Shown piece by piece: positions 37,397-47,479 of a DNA stretch of 64,000 bases. The position numbers were made by a program, and so were the translations under genes. The number at the start of each line of letters is the position of its first letter. Position 1 is the stretch's first letter. The DNA is from Begonia masoniana (lineage: Eukaryota > Streptophyta > Magnoliopsida > Cucurbitales > Begoniaceae): assembly GCA_022432975.1 (NCBI GenBank), contig CM039513.1, positions 182,330-246,329 on the forward strand, written 5' to 3'. A model generated the notes under the pieces. The model was not told where the DNA came from. It was given only the letters and a program-made list of their open reading frames with translations, and ran no database searches.

Positions 37397-39467
37397 TGTA
37401 ACGCCCTGAATTATCTGAATCCGGTTTGCCACACACAAACTCCGTACATGACTAAAATTTCTACCATATATTTTTTTTTTAAAACTTGCAGCGGAAATTG
37501 TTTAAGTAAAAAAAATAGAGTCAAACAAAACTATTGAACATTGCTTGAATAATCAGTTGGAATATTAAGGGATAATCGGCAAAAGGAACAAAGGTTTAAA
37601 TCGCAAAATACTTCATAAGTTTCAAAAGTCAAATGCATCGCCCGCTGAACAAAGTCAACAAAGGGGCGGAAGCGGAAAATAGAAGACATCATCCGGTGAG
37701 CACGTGCATCGCACATGACTTATTAAATCACACTCGGTCACTAAACGACAAACATCGTCTACACCATCCGGTGAATAACTACACTTCCTCCACCGGTCAC
37801 TAGATGACAAAATAACATTTTTCTTCATCTGGCGAAGAAATACTCTACCTCGTCCGGTCACTAGACGACAAAATAACATTTTTCATCATCCGGTCACTAG
37901 ACGACAAACGACTTAACCCTTATCATCCGACGAGCAAAACACTCGACAACACCGGATGACTAAAACACTTGACATCATCCGGTCAGCTTAACCATACATC
38001 CACCGGTGACGTCAGCCGGATGATTCGATCTGCCGATGTCTATTAGCGAACAAAACGCACAACATCCACCGGTGAACTCCATTCACCGATGGTTGAACTT
38101 GCAAACTTTATTCAAGACACTCAAAATAACTCAAACCATTGCATTAATCAAATCCAGTAAAAATAACATTTAGAACTCAACAGATCTTCGTCATCAGAAA
38201 AATCTCAAAAACGTGTTCAAAGTACTGAAACCACTACTGTTATGGGAACTTAACATTTCTAAATTTAAACACTGTCAACTAAACCTTCTCACCAACAGAC
38301 ATCAGTTAAATCGCCTCATCAGTTCACCAGGTCTGTGGCATGAGTGTGCTCCCCAACCAGTCTATCCCTCAATAAACTCAGAGGATTCACCTGCTGTCAC
38401 TTCTTCACCTACATCACAAAACTCATCTATTAGCCTAATGCTAAGTAAGCAAAGCAATGATGGAAAGAAAAGAGTGAAATGCCGAAACATGAATTCCTAA
38501 ACATGCAATTTCTACTTTCTCCACTCAGTTGTTCATGCGTTGTTTCTGTTCAGATCCCCCTGTGAAATTGGGAGTTGGATCAACTCTCCCAAAGTATAAA
38601 TATCCACTGACTCATTAAGGGTTGGATTAGCTCCCTTAACAGTAAAGCTGATTCACTGTTCAGATTCCCTTGTGAAATTGGGAGTTGGATCAACTCTCCC
38701 AAAGTATAAATATCCACTGTCTCATTAAGGGGCGGATTACTTCCCTTAACAGTAAAACTGAATCACATAACTGTTTCAATATGTTCAATCCTTACCATGC
38801 CAACATGCATTCAAATTCATTTTCGTATACTTTTAAAACATGATGCATAACACACAGACACATCCAAGTAACACAATCCTAACGTTTTGTGATGTAGGCC
38901 TGAAGGCACAAACAAACTTTACTTACCTGGTCTCCTGGAAAAAGCTTGGTTGCAAGCTACTTCGGGTATTAATCAAACTTAAAACCATAGACAGAGCATA
39001 CATTAAATTTCCTCAAATCTTCATTCTAAATCACCAGAAATCTAAGGGAAACTGTTTTGGGAACTCTAGTCATTGTGCATTCCCGATTTCAACTTAAACC
39101 GAAACCACCACTCGCTTACCGCCTTCTCAAAACCTCATTTATCACCCCTCCTACCAACGATAGATACAATGTAGCAAGAAATAGAAGTAAAGCTCACCAA
39201 GTTCGGAGGAAATCGCTGGAGGAAGTCGAAGGGAGTCTCCTATCGCGCTCTGCTAAGCTGAGGAGCTGAGAATAGGGTGGAAATGAAATCAACAATGGCG
39301 GCTACTTCATTAATAGTTTCCTTAAATACGTTATCCACCTTTGAATTTCTAATTACCCTTATGCCCTTGCCTAGTCATTCACTAACCCTACATATAATAT
39401 TGCCATATAAATTGTGCCATTAGTTTAAAAGGAATAGAGAAACGGTTTGATGGAACCGGGTATTACA
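37397..39467 (-). repeat. 3' LTR of the Tekay-like element, with internal motif arrays
   Basis: Contains an array (about 37690-38090) of CATCCGGT / CCACCGGT words, four TCACTARAYGACAAA copies (the first at 37738-37752) and TGACGTCAGCCGG (38007-38019). A tandem duplication of about 110 bp (from about 38547 and 38657) repeats a GTATAAATATCC block. The same features are in the 5' LTR, so they belong to the family. Confidence 0.85.
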
Positions 39468-39502
39468 ATCTACCCTCCTTAAAAGAATTTTGTCCTCAAA
39501 AT

Positions 39503-40390
39503 TCAGTACCTGAATAATTCTGGATGTTGGTCCATCATGTCTTGCTGGCGCTCCCAAGTTGTCTCCTCTATGTTCTGATTGTGCCATAAGACTTTTACCA
39601 GTGGAACCTCCTTGTTGCGTAGTACCTTTACTGCATAATCCAAGATCCTTACTGGTTTCTCCGCATAAGTAAGAGTAGGAAGAACCTCAATGTTCTGCTG
39701 TTCCACAACCTGATATGGATCTCTTACACATTTCTTTAACATAGAAACATGGAACACGTTATGGATTTCTTCCATAGAAGCTGGTAACTGCAACTGATAG
39801 GCTGCACTCCCAACCCTTTTCGAAATTAAGAATGGTCCAATAAACCTGGGGTTCAACTTTCCTCTCTTCCCAAATCTCACAACTCCTTTGAATGGTGACA
39901 CCTTAAGAAAAACTTCATCACCTACTTCAAACTCTAATTCTCTCCGTCTTTTATCAGCATAACTCTTCTGGCGGCTTTGAGCTGTCAGAATTCTCTGTCG
40001 GATGAGGGCAACCTTCTCAACAGTTTGTTGCACCATGTCAGGACCAAGCAACTGTGCTTCTCCAACTTCGTCCCAGTACAAAGGTGATCTGTATTTTCGT
40101 CCATACAATGCTTCATATGGCGCCATTCCTATTGTTGCCTGGAAACTGTTATTATAAGAGAATTCTACTAAGAATAGGTACTTGCTCCAAGAACCTTGAA
40201 AATCCAATATGCATGCACGAAGCATATCCTCTAACGTTTGGATGGTTCTTTCGGACTCTCCATCTGTTTGAGGGTGAAAAGCTGTGCTAAAATTAAGTTG
40301 TGTTCCCATAGTCTTGAGCAAACTCTTCCAAAACTTAGATGTAAATCTGGAGTCTCGGTCTGAAACTATAGAACTTGGAACTCCATGCAA
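39503..40390 (-). CDS. Tekay-like integrase C-terminus with chromodomain-like tail
   Basis: Begins right after an in-frame TAG, in the same frame as 40400-41320. It holds the rest of the integrase core (VSDRDSRF and [16 protein letters not shown], including the catalytic glutamate), then the [10 protein letters not shown] region. The last 60 residues, [23 protein letters not shown] then TTWERQQDM, resemble the chromodomain of Tekay elements, which directs insertion to heterochromatin. Confidence 0.88.
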   Translation of the reverse strand: MHGVPSSIVSDRDSRFTSKFWKSLLKTMGTQLNFSTAFHPQTDGESERTIQTLEDMLRACILDFQGSWSKYLFLVEFSYNNSFQATIGMAPYEALYGRKYRSPLYWDEVGEAQLLGPDMVQQTVEKVALIRQRILTAQSRQKSYADKRRRELEFEVGDEVFLKVSPFKGVVRFGKRGKLNPRFIGPFLISKRVGSAAYQLQLPASMEEIHNVFHVSMLKKCVRDPYQVVEQQNIEVLPTLTYAEKPVRILDYAVKVLRNKEVPLVKVLWHNQNIEETTWERQQDMMDQHPELFRY

Positions 40391-40399
40391 TCTGACAAT

Positions 40400-41320
40400 C
40401 TATTGCATGTACAATTCAGCAAGCTGATCCATTGAGTAAGTTATCTTAATTGGCAGAAAATGAGCAGATTTGGTTAGACGGTCGACTATAACCCAAATTG
40501 CATCATGTCCCTTAGCTGTTCTAGGTAATCCAACAACAAAATCCATCGTTATCTGTTCCCATTTCCATTCAGGAACTGGTAAGGGTTGCAATGTCCCTGA
40601 GGGTCTCTGATGCTCGGCCTTAATCCGCTGACAACACAAACACGATCCAACGTATTCTGCCACACTTCGTTTCATGCCTGGCCACCAGTAATGCTGTTTA
40701 AGATCCTTGTACATCTTTGTACTCCCAGGGTGGACAGAAAATCTGGAAGAATGCGCTTGGGAAAGAATCTCATCCCGAAGTTCCTTAATGGCAGGAACAA
40801 ACCATCTACTTCTAAACTTAAGGATTCCATTAGCAGAATAGTTAAAATCTGACTTGTTTGTAGAATCCATGCTTGACTTGTACTTGTTACACTCATCATC
40901 ATTCGCCTGAGCTTCCCTTATTTTCTCTAGAATGGTAGGCTTTAAGGTTATTGCTGAAAGTATAGCTGATACACTAGATACTGCTTCAAGATTAAACTTT
41001 TGGAATTCTGCTTCCAAAGCTAATGGCATACTGAAATTCATAGTTGAGGTTGATGTTGTTACTCTACTCAAGGCATCTGCCACTACATTTGCCTTGTCGG
41101 GATGATATTTAATCTCAAAATCATAGTCCTTAACAAATTCCAACCATCGTCGTTGCCTCATGTTTAGTTCCTTCTGTGTGAAAATATACTTCAGGCTCTT
41201 ATGATCTGAAAATATCTCACAAGATTGTCCATACAAGTAATGCCTCCAAATCTTAAGTGCAAATACAACTGCAGCTAATTCTAAGTCATGGGTAGGGTAG
41301 TTCTTCTCATGTGTTTTCAA
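40400..41320 (-). CDS. Tekay-like RNase H end and integrase N-terminus
   Basis: The frame has the RNase H end ([17 protein letters not shown]), the HHCC zinc head (ending [12 protein letters not shown]) and the first integrase catalytic residue ([11 protein letters not shown]). It is bounded by stop codons in the same frame: upstream near 41354 and downstream TAG near 40398. Confidence 0.88.
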   Translation of the reverse strand: MKTHEKNYPTHDLELAAVVFALKIWRHYLYGQSCEIFSDHKSLKYIFTQKELNMRQRRWLEFVKDYDFEIKYHPDKANVVADALSRVTTSTSTMNFSMPLALEAEFQKFNLEAVSSVSAILSAITLKPTILEKIREAQANDDECNKYKSSMDSTNKSDFNYSANGILKFRSRWFVPAIKELRDEILSQAHSSRFSVHPGSTKMYKDLKQHYWWPGMKRSVAEYVGSCLCCQRIKAEHQRPSGTLQPLPVPEWKWEQITMDFVVGLPRTAKGHDAIWVIVDRLTKSAHFLPIKITYSMDQLAELYMQ

Positions 41321-41353
41321 CTGTCTAGAGGCATAAGCTATTACTTTACCATT

Positions 41354-42625
41354 CTACATTAACACACAACCCAGACCAATTTTGGACGCATCACAATAAA
41401 TACTAAATTTGCCATCTTCAGCTGGAAGGGTTAAAATTGGAGCATTGGTTAGTTTCTGCTTCAAGGTCATGAAACTATGTTCGCATTCATCAGTCCATAT
41501 ATACTTCACATTCTTCCTGGTTAACTTAGTAAGGGGTGTAACAATCTTTGAAAATCCTTCAATGAACTTTCTGTAATATCCTGCTAGACCAAGAAAACTC
41601 CTGATATCTGTAGCACTCTTCGGTTGAGGCCATTCCTTAACCGCTCGAACTTTGGCTGGATCGACAGATATACCATCTCCAGAGATCACGTGACCAAGAA
41701 AGTGAACTCTGTCCAACCAAAACTCACACTTGGAAAACTTAGCATAAAGCTGGTGCTGTCTAAGTAATCCTAATACCAAACCCAAATGCCTAGCATGCTC
41801 ATCCTTAGTTCTAGAATAAATTAGAATGTCGTCTATGAATACAATGACAAACTTGTTCAAATACTCGTGAAACACCCTATTCATGAGATCCATGAAGGCT
41901 GCTGGTGCATTTGTCAAACCAAAAGATATAACCAAAAACTCATAATGTCCATATCTTGTGCGAAAGGCAGTCTTTGGGATATCTTCAGATTTTACCTTCA
42001 GCTGGTAGTAGCCAGACCTAAGGTCAATCTTAGAGAAAACTCTTGCACCCCTAAGCTGGTCAAATAAGTCATCAATTCTCGTCAAAGGGTATTTGTTTTT
42101 GACAGTTAACTTATTCAATTCTCTATAATCAATGCACATACGCATTGATCCATCTTTCTTCTTGACAAAGAGGACAGGTGCACCCCACGGTGAAAAGCTT
42201 GGGCGTATGAACCCTTTCTCCAATAGATCCTCCAATTGTTTCTTTAATTCCTTAAGTTCAGTTGGAGCTAACCTATATGGATTTTTGGACACAGGCTCGC
42301 CTCCAGGGTAAACATCCACGACAAATTCAATTTCTCTATCTGGTGGTAAACCAGGAAGGTGATCTAAGAATACTTCGGGGAAGTCTTGGACAATTAGGAC
42401 ATTCTGAGGATTTGCTTTTCCTACAAACTGTGTGTCTAAAACGCTAGCTGAGAAGCACAAATACTCTCCACACAGGGAAGGTCTTGGGTTAATAGAAGTC
42501 ATCACAGACATCTCCTTACTTTTCCTTGAGGCTTGAAAGGTGTGTTTCAAACTACCAGGGGGTTGGAAGCTAACTATTCCGGTCTTACAATCTATTGCAG
42601 CGTGATGTTTAAACAACCAATCCAT
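41354..42625 (-). CDS. Tekay-like reverse transcriptase and RNase H start
   Basis: 423 codons. RT motifs: [33 protein letters not shown], the box [12 protein letters not shown] and [12 protein letters not shown], then the RNase H start [16 protein letters not shown]. It starts at the Met right after an in-frame TGA that separates it from the protease; the frame is otherwise continuous. It ends at TAG after GCVLM. Confidence 0.9.
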   Translation of the reverse strand: MDWLFKHHAAIDCKTGIVSFQPPGSLKHTFQASRKSKEMSVMTSINPRPSLCGEYLCFSASVLDTQFVGKANPQNVLIVQDFPEVFLDHLPGLPPDREIEFVVDVYPGGEPVSKNPYRLAPTELKELKKQLEDLLEKGFIRPSFSPWGAPVLFVKKKDGSMRMCIDYRELNKLTVKNKYPLTRIDDLFDQLRGARVFSKIDLRSGYYQLKVKSEDIPKTAFRTRYGHYEFLVISFGLTNAPAAFMDLMNRVFHEYLNKFVIVFIDDILIYSRTKDEHARHLGLVLGLLRQHQLYAKFSKCEFWLDRVHFLGHVISGDGISVDPAKVRAVKEWPQPKSATDIRSFLGLAGYYRKFIEGFSKIVTPLTKLTRKNVKYIWTDECEHSFMTLKQKLTNAPILTLPAEDGKFSIYCDASKIGLGCVLM

Positions 42626-44029
42626 TCATAGGATTACATCAAATCCTATTATATCCATAATTATAAGGTCAGCAGGTAGACTTACATTTCCTACTAACAC
42701 TTCACTGTCAAGCATCACTTGGTTAGAGTGCATGCGTTCACCAGAAGGCAATGCAACATTAAACACATGCATGGAAGGGGTAAACTGTACATCTAACTTA
42801 ATAGCAAAAGCAGATGCTATAAATGAATGTGTGGCACCAGAATCTATTAAAGTAAAAGCAGGCACAGAGTTGATCAATATAGTACCTGACACCACAGCAG
42901 GCTGTTCCTCACCCGACTCCGTCATGGAGAATATCTTTGGTTTAATCATAGCAGGGCCACTATTAGGAACTGGACAGTCTCTACTAATGTGACCGACTTT
43001 GTTACAATTGTAGCATCTGGTGACTCTAGGCTTCGAGCACTCTTTGAATGTGTGTCCAACCTCCTCACAGTTGAAACACTTCCCAAAGCCCAGTCTGCAC
43101 TCCCCCGGGTGGTTCTTCAAACACTTAGGACACTGAGGAAATTTCCTGACATTCTGTACCTTTCCCCCTACTCCTTGGCTATTTTGGCCTTCACTTGGCC
43201 TCTTCGTTCCTCTTTGTTGGTGTGGCTGGTTAAACCTTTGTGGGACCTCCTTTGGTCTAGCACACTTTCCTTCAGCTTCTTCCGCTTCCAGGGCAGTGGA
43301 CACAACCTCACTGAAGGTCAAGCCCTTGATTCCACAGAGTTTAACCCCACGGTAAATTTCTGGTTTCAGTCCATGCACAAACTTAAACACCTTATCCTCG
43401 TCCTTGTGAGCAAAATGCCCAGCAAACCTGGACAGGGACTCGAACTGCCTACTATACTCGGCCACAGACCCGGTCTGCTTCAGGTTCAGAAATTCTAACT
43501 TCTTCGCGGTCTGGACTGTGCTGTTGAAATACTTCTCATAGAAAATGTCTTTGAATCGGGACCAGGGTATTGCTAAAACGTCGGTGGTGGTCTCCATTGT
43601 CTCCCACCAGAGTTGTGCTTCACCAGCCAAGTGAAATGTTGCTAATGTGACCTTATCTTGTTCTCCTATGCTGGCGCACCTAAACATACTCTCTATCTTC
43701 CTAAGCCACCCTTCAGCCACAACAGGATCAGATGACTGATCGTCAAACGTGGGTGGTCTTAGTCTCCGGAATCTATTCCCAGAATGCTCATTGCTAGAAC
43801 CCGAGTTGGCACTTCCTTGTACCTCTCGGTTCAGCAGTACTCCTAGTTGATCGGATTGCTGGCGCATTAATTCTGCCTGCTGTCGCACTAGATCTGTCAA
43901 CTGTCCGATTACACTAGAATCTTCTGAGCTTCCCGGAGTTGGTGTCTCTCTCTCTGCACTCTTGGCCTTCCCGGTCGTCGGGACATTTTTGCTATATTCC
44001 TGCGCAGGGTTAACTATTTTTATAAACAT
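42626..44029 (-). CDS. Tekay-like gag-protease
   Basis: 467 residues. The gag domain is at about 95-255, two CCHC knuckles at about 318-331 (CFNCEEVGHTFKEC) and 339-352 (CYNCNKVGHISRDC), and the protease site IDSGATHSF at about 395. It ends at TGA after FDVIL, where the family normally continues into RT. The start is the first Met after the primer site. Confidence 0.9.
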   Translation of the reverse strand: MFIKIVNPAQEYSKNVPTTGKAKSAERETPTPGSSEDSSVIGQLTDLVRQQAELMRQQSDQLGVLLNREVQGSANSGSSNEHSGNRFRRLRPPTFDDQSSDPVVAEGWLRKIESMFRCASIGEQDKVTLATFHLAGEAQLWWETMETTTDVLAIPWSRFKDIFYEKYFNSTVQTAKKLEFLNLKQTGSVAEYSRQFESLSRFAGHFAHKDEDKVFKFVHGLKPEIYRGVKLCGIKGLTFSEVVSTALEAEEAEGKCARPKEVPQRFNQPHQQRGTKRPSEGQNSQGVGGKVQNVRKFPQCPKCLKNHPGECRLGFGKCFNCEEVGHTFKECSKPRVTRCYNCNKVGHISRDCPVPNSGPAMIKPKIFSMTESGEEQPAVVSGTILINSVPAFTLIDSGATHSFIASAFAIKLDVQFTPSMHVFNVALPSGERMHSNQVMLDSEVLVGNVSLPADLIIMDIIGFDVIL

Positions 44030-44142
44030 CTAATTACTAAGGCTAACATAAACACTTACAGTTGTCGGAGTTCTCCCATGCAACGATTGGCACTGATGAG
44101 TAATCTTTTGAACGGTTTAACTGAATGTCTCTGATACCACAC

Positions 44143-46212
44143 TGTAACGCCCCTAATTATCTGAACCCGGTTTGTCACACACAAACTCCGTACATGACTA
44201 AAATTTCTACCATATATTTTTTTTTAAAACTTGCAGCGGAAATCGTTTAAGTAAAAAAAATAGAGTCAAACAAAACTATTGAACATTGCTTGAATAATCA
44301 GTTGGAATATTAAGGGATAATCGGCAAAAGGAACAAAAGTTTAAATCGCAAAATACTTCATAAGTTTCAAAAGTCAAATGCATCGCCCGCTGAACAAAGT
44401 CAACAAAGGGGCGGAAGCGGAAAATAGAAGACATTATCCGGTGAGCACGTGCATCGCACATGACTTATTAAATCACACTCGGTCACTAAACGAAAAACAT
44501 CGTCTACACCATCCGGTGAATAACTACACTTCCTCCACCGGTCACTAGATGACAAAATAACATTTTTCTTCATCCGGCGAAGAAATACTCTACCTCGTCC
44601 GGTCACTAGACGACAAAATAACATTTTTCATCATCCGGTCACTAGACGATAAACGACTTAACCCTTATCATCCGACGAGCAAAACACTCGACAACACCGG
44701 ATGACTAAAACACTCGACATCATCCGGTCAGCATAACCATACATCCACCGGTGACGTCAGCCGGATGATTCGATCCGCCGATGTCTATCAGCGAACAAAA
44801 CACACAACATCCACCGGTGAACTCCATTCACCGATGGTTGAACTTGCAAACTTTACTCAAGACACTCAAAATAACTCAAACCATTGCATTAATCAAATCC
44901 AGTAAAAATAACATTTAGAACTCAACAGATCACCGTCATCAGAAAAATCTCAAAAACGTGTTCAAAATACTGAAACCACTACTGTTATGGGAACTTAACA
45001 TTTCTAAATTTAAACACTGTCAACTAAACCTTCTCACCAACAGACATCAGTTAAATCGCCTCATCAGTTCACCAGGTCCGTGGCATGAGTTTGCTCCCCA
45101 ACCAGTCTATCCCTCAATAAATTCTGAGAATTCACCTGCTGTCACTTCTTCACCTACATCACAAAACTCATCTATTAGCCTAATGCTAAGTAAGCAAAGC
45201 AATGATGGAAAGAAAAGAGTGAAATGCCGAAACATGAATTCCTAAACATGCAATTTCTACTTTTTCCACTCAGTTGTTCATGCGTTGTTTCTGTTCAGAT
45301 CCCCCTGTGAAATTGGGAGTTGGATCAACTCTCCCAAAGTATAAATATCCACTGATTCATTAAGGGTTGGATTAGCTCCCTTAACAGTAAAGTTGATTCA
45401 CTGTTCAGATCCCCTGTGAAATTGGGAGTTGGATCAACTCTCCCAAAGTATAAATATCCACTGTCTCATTAAGGGGCGGATTACTTCCCTTAACAGTAAA
45501 AATGAATCACATAACTGTTTCAATATGTTCAATCCTTACCATGCCAACATGCATTCAAATTTATTTTCGTATACTTTTAAAACATGATGCATAACACACA
45601 GACACATCTAAGTAACACAATCCTAACGTTTTGTGATGTAGGCCCAAAGGCACAAACAAACTTTACTTACCTGGTCTCCTGGAAAAAAGCTTGGTTGTAA
45701 GTTACTTCGGGTATTAATCAAACCTAAAACCATAGACAGAGCATACATTAAATTTCCTCAAATCTTTATTCTAAACCACCAGAAATTTAAGGGAAACTGT
45801 TTTGGGAACTCTAGTCATTGTGCATTCCCGATTTCAACTTAAATCGAAACCACCACTCGCTTACCGCCTTCTCAAAACCTCATTTATCACCCCTCCTACC
45901 AACGATAGATACAATGTAGCAAGAAATAGAAGTAAAGCTCACCAAGTTCGGAGGAAATCGCTGGAGGAAGTCGAAGGGAGTCTCCTATCGCACTCTGCTA
46001 AGCTGAGGAGCTGAGAATGGGGTGGAAATGAAATCAACAATGGCGGCTACTTCATTAATAGTTTCCTTAAATACGTTATCCACCTTTGAATTTCTAATTA
46101 CCCTTATGCTCTTGCCTAGTCATTCACTAACCCTACATATAATATTGCCATATAAATTGTGCCATTAATTTAAAAGGAATAGAGAAACGGTTTGATGGAA
46201 CCGGGTATTACA
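44143..46212 (-). repeat. 5' LTR of the Tekay-like element
   Basis: Partner of 37397-39467 with the same motif arrays and 110-bp duplication (from about 45292 and 45401). It differs from the other LTR at many scattered sites, including several within the first 110 bases. Confidence 0.85.
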
Positions 46213-46464
46213 TATTCATTTCGTGATGTGGATATAAGACAACTTTCACGCAACAGAAGGTGTATTAGGATGTCCTCCTGATACTTTGACACCAAGACCA
46301 TCCAAAGTATCACGAGGATCCATCATCTATCATAATAATAATAAAACCATGCATAAATGGTAGACGTATAAACCATATATATATATACACAAAAAAGACT
46401 GACGTGTTAGCAACCAAGCCCCGTTAGGTTTTCATGGGTGCAGTGACAAAACTTCATTTAAAAA

Positions 46465-46740
46465 TAAACTGTGTGGTTGACACTTTATGAGAGACAGGTC
46501 GACACTTATAAGTGGGAGTCGACACACCAATCAACACTTAGAACAATCAGATTGGCTGCGGTCGACACTTACTATAAGCGGTCGACACTTGAAGCTCTCT
46601 AGTTAAATCATCAAATGGCCTAACGGTCGACACGTCATCCCCAAGTATCGACACTTGTGCGGTTGACACTTCCCCTAAAGTGTCGACACTGCAAACTCTC
46701 CGGTTTCAATCCATTTACCCTAGCGGTCGATGTTTGGATT
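46465..46740. repeat. subterminal GTCGACACTT array of the hAT element
   Basis: About ten direct or inverted variants of GGTCGACACTT lie in 275 bp, near the right end of the hAT element. Clustered short subterminal motifs are known transposase-binding sites in hAT elements; here that role is inferred. Confidence 0.7.
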
Positions 46741-47009
46741 AAACTACTTTTGTTTTGAAATGTTAATGTAGGGTCACTTCCCGTTTTACTCTTTTTTACA
46801 AAACCTGTAATTATTTGCTTAAAAAAAAATACAAAAAAAATGGGAGGACCAGAATCGGACCAGAATCGAGACCAGAATTTTGGTCCGGTTCTGGGAATTT
46901 TTTTTAGCTTATTGGTGCAAAAACTTAAAACCCGAATTTAGTGGTCCGGTCTTAAATTTTTAAAAAATCGGACCGAACCGGACCACGATCACCCCTATTG
47001 GAGATGGTC

Positions 47010-47390
47010 TTAGATCCAATCTACAGATCTATCATATGTTTTTGTTAATCAGATCCGGATGTATTTTATTTTTTAAAAAAAACTTCTTTTACCTAATGCA
47101 TTGATTTTTTTTTTTTAATGTCTAGTGTCATTCACATATCTAGAATTCATGCGTCTTGAAATAATTTATCATTTCTTCGATGAATGTTTCAAATAAGATA
47201 TAATTACAATCATTTTGTACGAGATACGTCATATCTCTATCCAGATGTTTCTTTTTTAGTTCCTAAACTAAATCATCGTGCTAATCACAGTCTCTGTTTT
47301 TGCGAAAAGTATGTATATGTTTTTAACACTGCCAAGGAAAGTGGGGTACCTGAATTTTATCCTAAACTCATTTTGGTTCATATTTTCTCT
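47010..47390 (+). pseudogene. continuation of duplicated tubulin intron 1
   Basis: Reverse complement of about 2535 down to 2120, resuming exactly at the Harbinger target site. Homology stops near 47390, before the exon 2 acceptor, where MULE-derived sequence begins. Confidence 0.85.
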
Positions 47391-47479
47391 ATTATGTGAT
47401 ATTATTTTTGAGCATTTGATGATCACTCTAAAATTTTTCAACTATTTTTTTGCTCCAGTAAATTTTCTCTGTATTAGCG

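Larger units (their letters stand above)
37397..46212 (-). mobile_element. complete Ty3/gypsy chromovirus (Tekay-like), minus orientation
   Basis: LTRs at 37397-39467 (2071 bp) and 44143-46212 (2070 bp), with TGTAACGCCC and GGTATTACA ends. The flanks TATCC and TATTC are a 5-bp target duplication with one mismatch. The primer site TGGTATCAGAGA lies three bases from the 5' LTR (44128-44139) and the purine tract AAGGAGGGTAGAT abuts the 3' LTR (39468-39480). Gag, protease, RT, RNase H, integrase and a chromodomain-like tail are all present in one reading frame interrupted by three stop codons. LTR divergence is clearly higher than in the element at 5613-12661. Confidence 0.93.
36483..46997. mobile_element. 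hAT element hosting a nested gypsy retrotransposon
   Basis: Ends are TAGGGGTGAGC and GATCACCCCTA, with a perfect 8-bp target duplication TTGGAGAT (36475-36482 and 46998-47005) inside the Harbinger right terminal repeat. Without the gypsy element (37397-46212) it is about 1.7 kb. The left part has a GC-rich, CT-rich leader-like block (36715-36930). The right part has an array of GTCGACACTT words. No transposase frame is recognised. Confidence 0.9.
26622..47009. mobile_element. palindromic PIF/Harbinger element with nested insertions
   Basis: The ends are GACATCTTCAACCC on the left and, read inward from the right, GACCATCTCCAACC. The target duplication is TTA (26619-26621 and 47010-47012), typical of PIF/Harbinger. 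The uninterrupted site is present in the intact tubulin intron near 2516-2535. Apart from nested insertions, the element is two inverted arms of about 3.4 kb (26622-32767 and 33056-36482) around a 288-bp loop. Each arm carries a decayed transposase and a decayed second gene. The solo LTR at 29331 lies in the left arm; the hAT element at 36483 sits beside the right end. Confidence 0.9.

Noticed and set aside
37690..38090. CRISPR-like array of short repeats
   Set aside because: Repeats are imperfect, spacing is irregular, and they lie in an LTR of a plant retrotransposon.
42626..42628. Programmed readthrough stop between gag-protease and pol
   Set aside because: Two further stops in pol and the lack of comparison copies make simple decay more likely.
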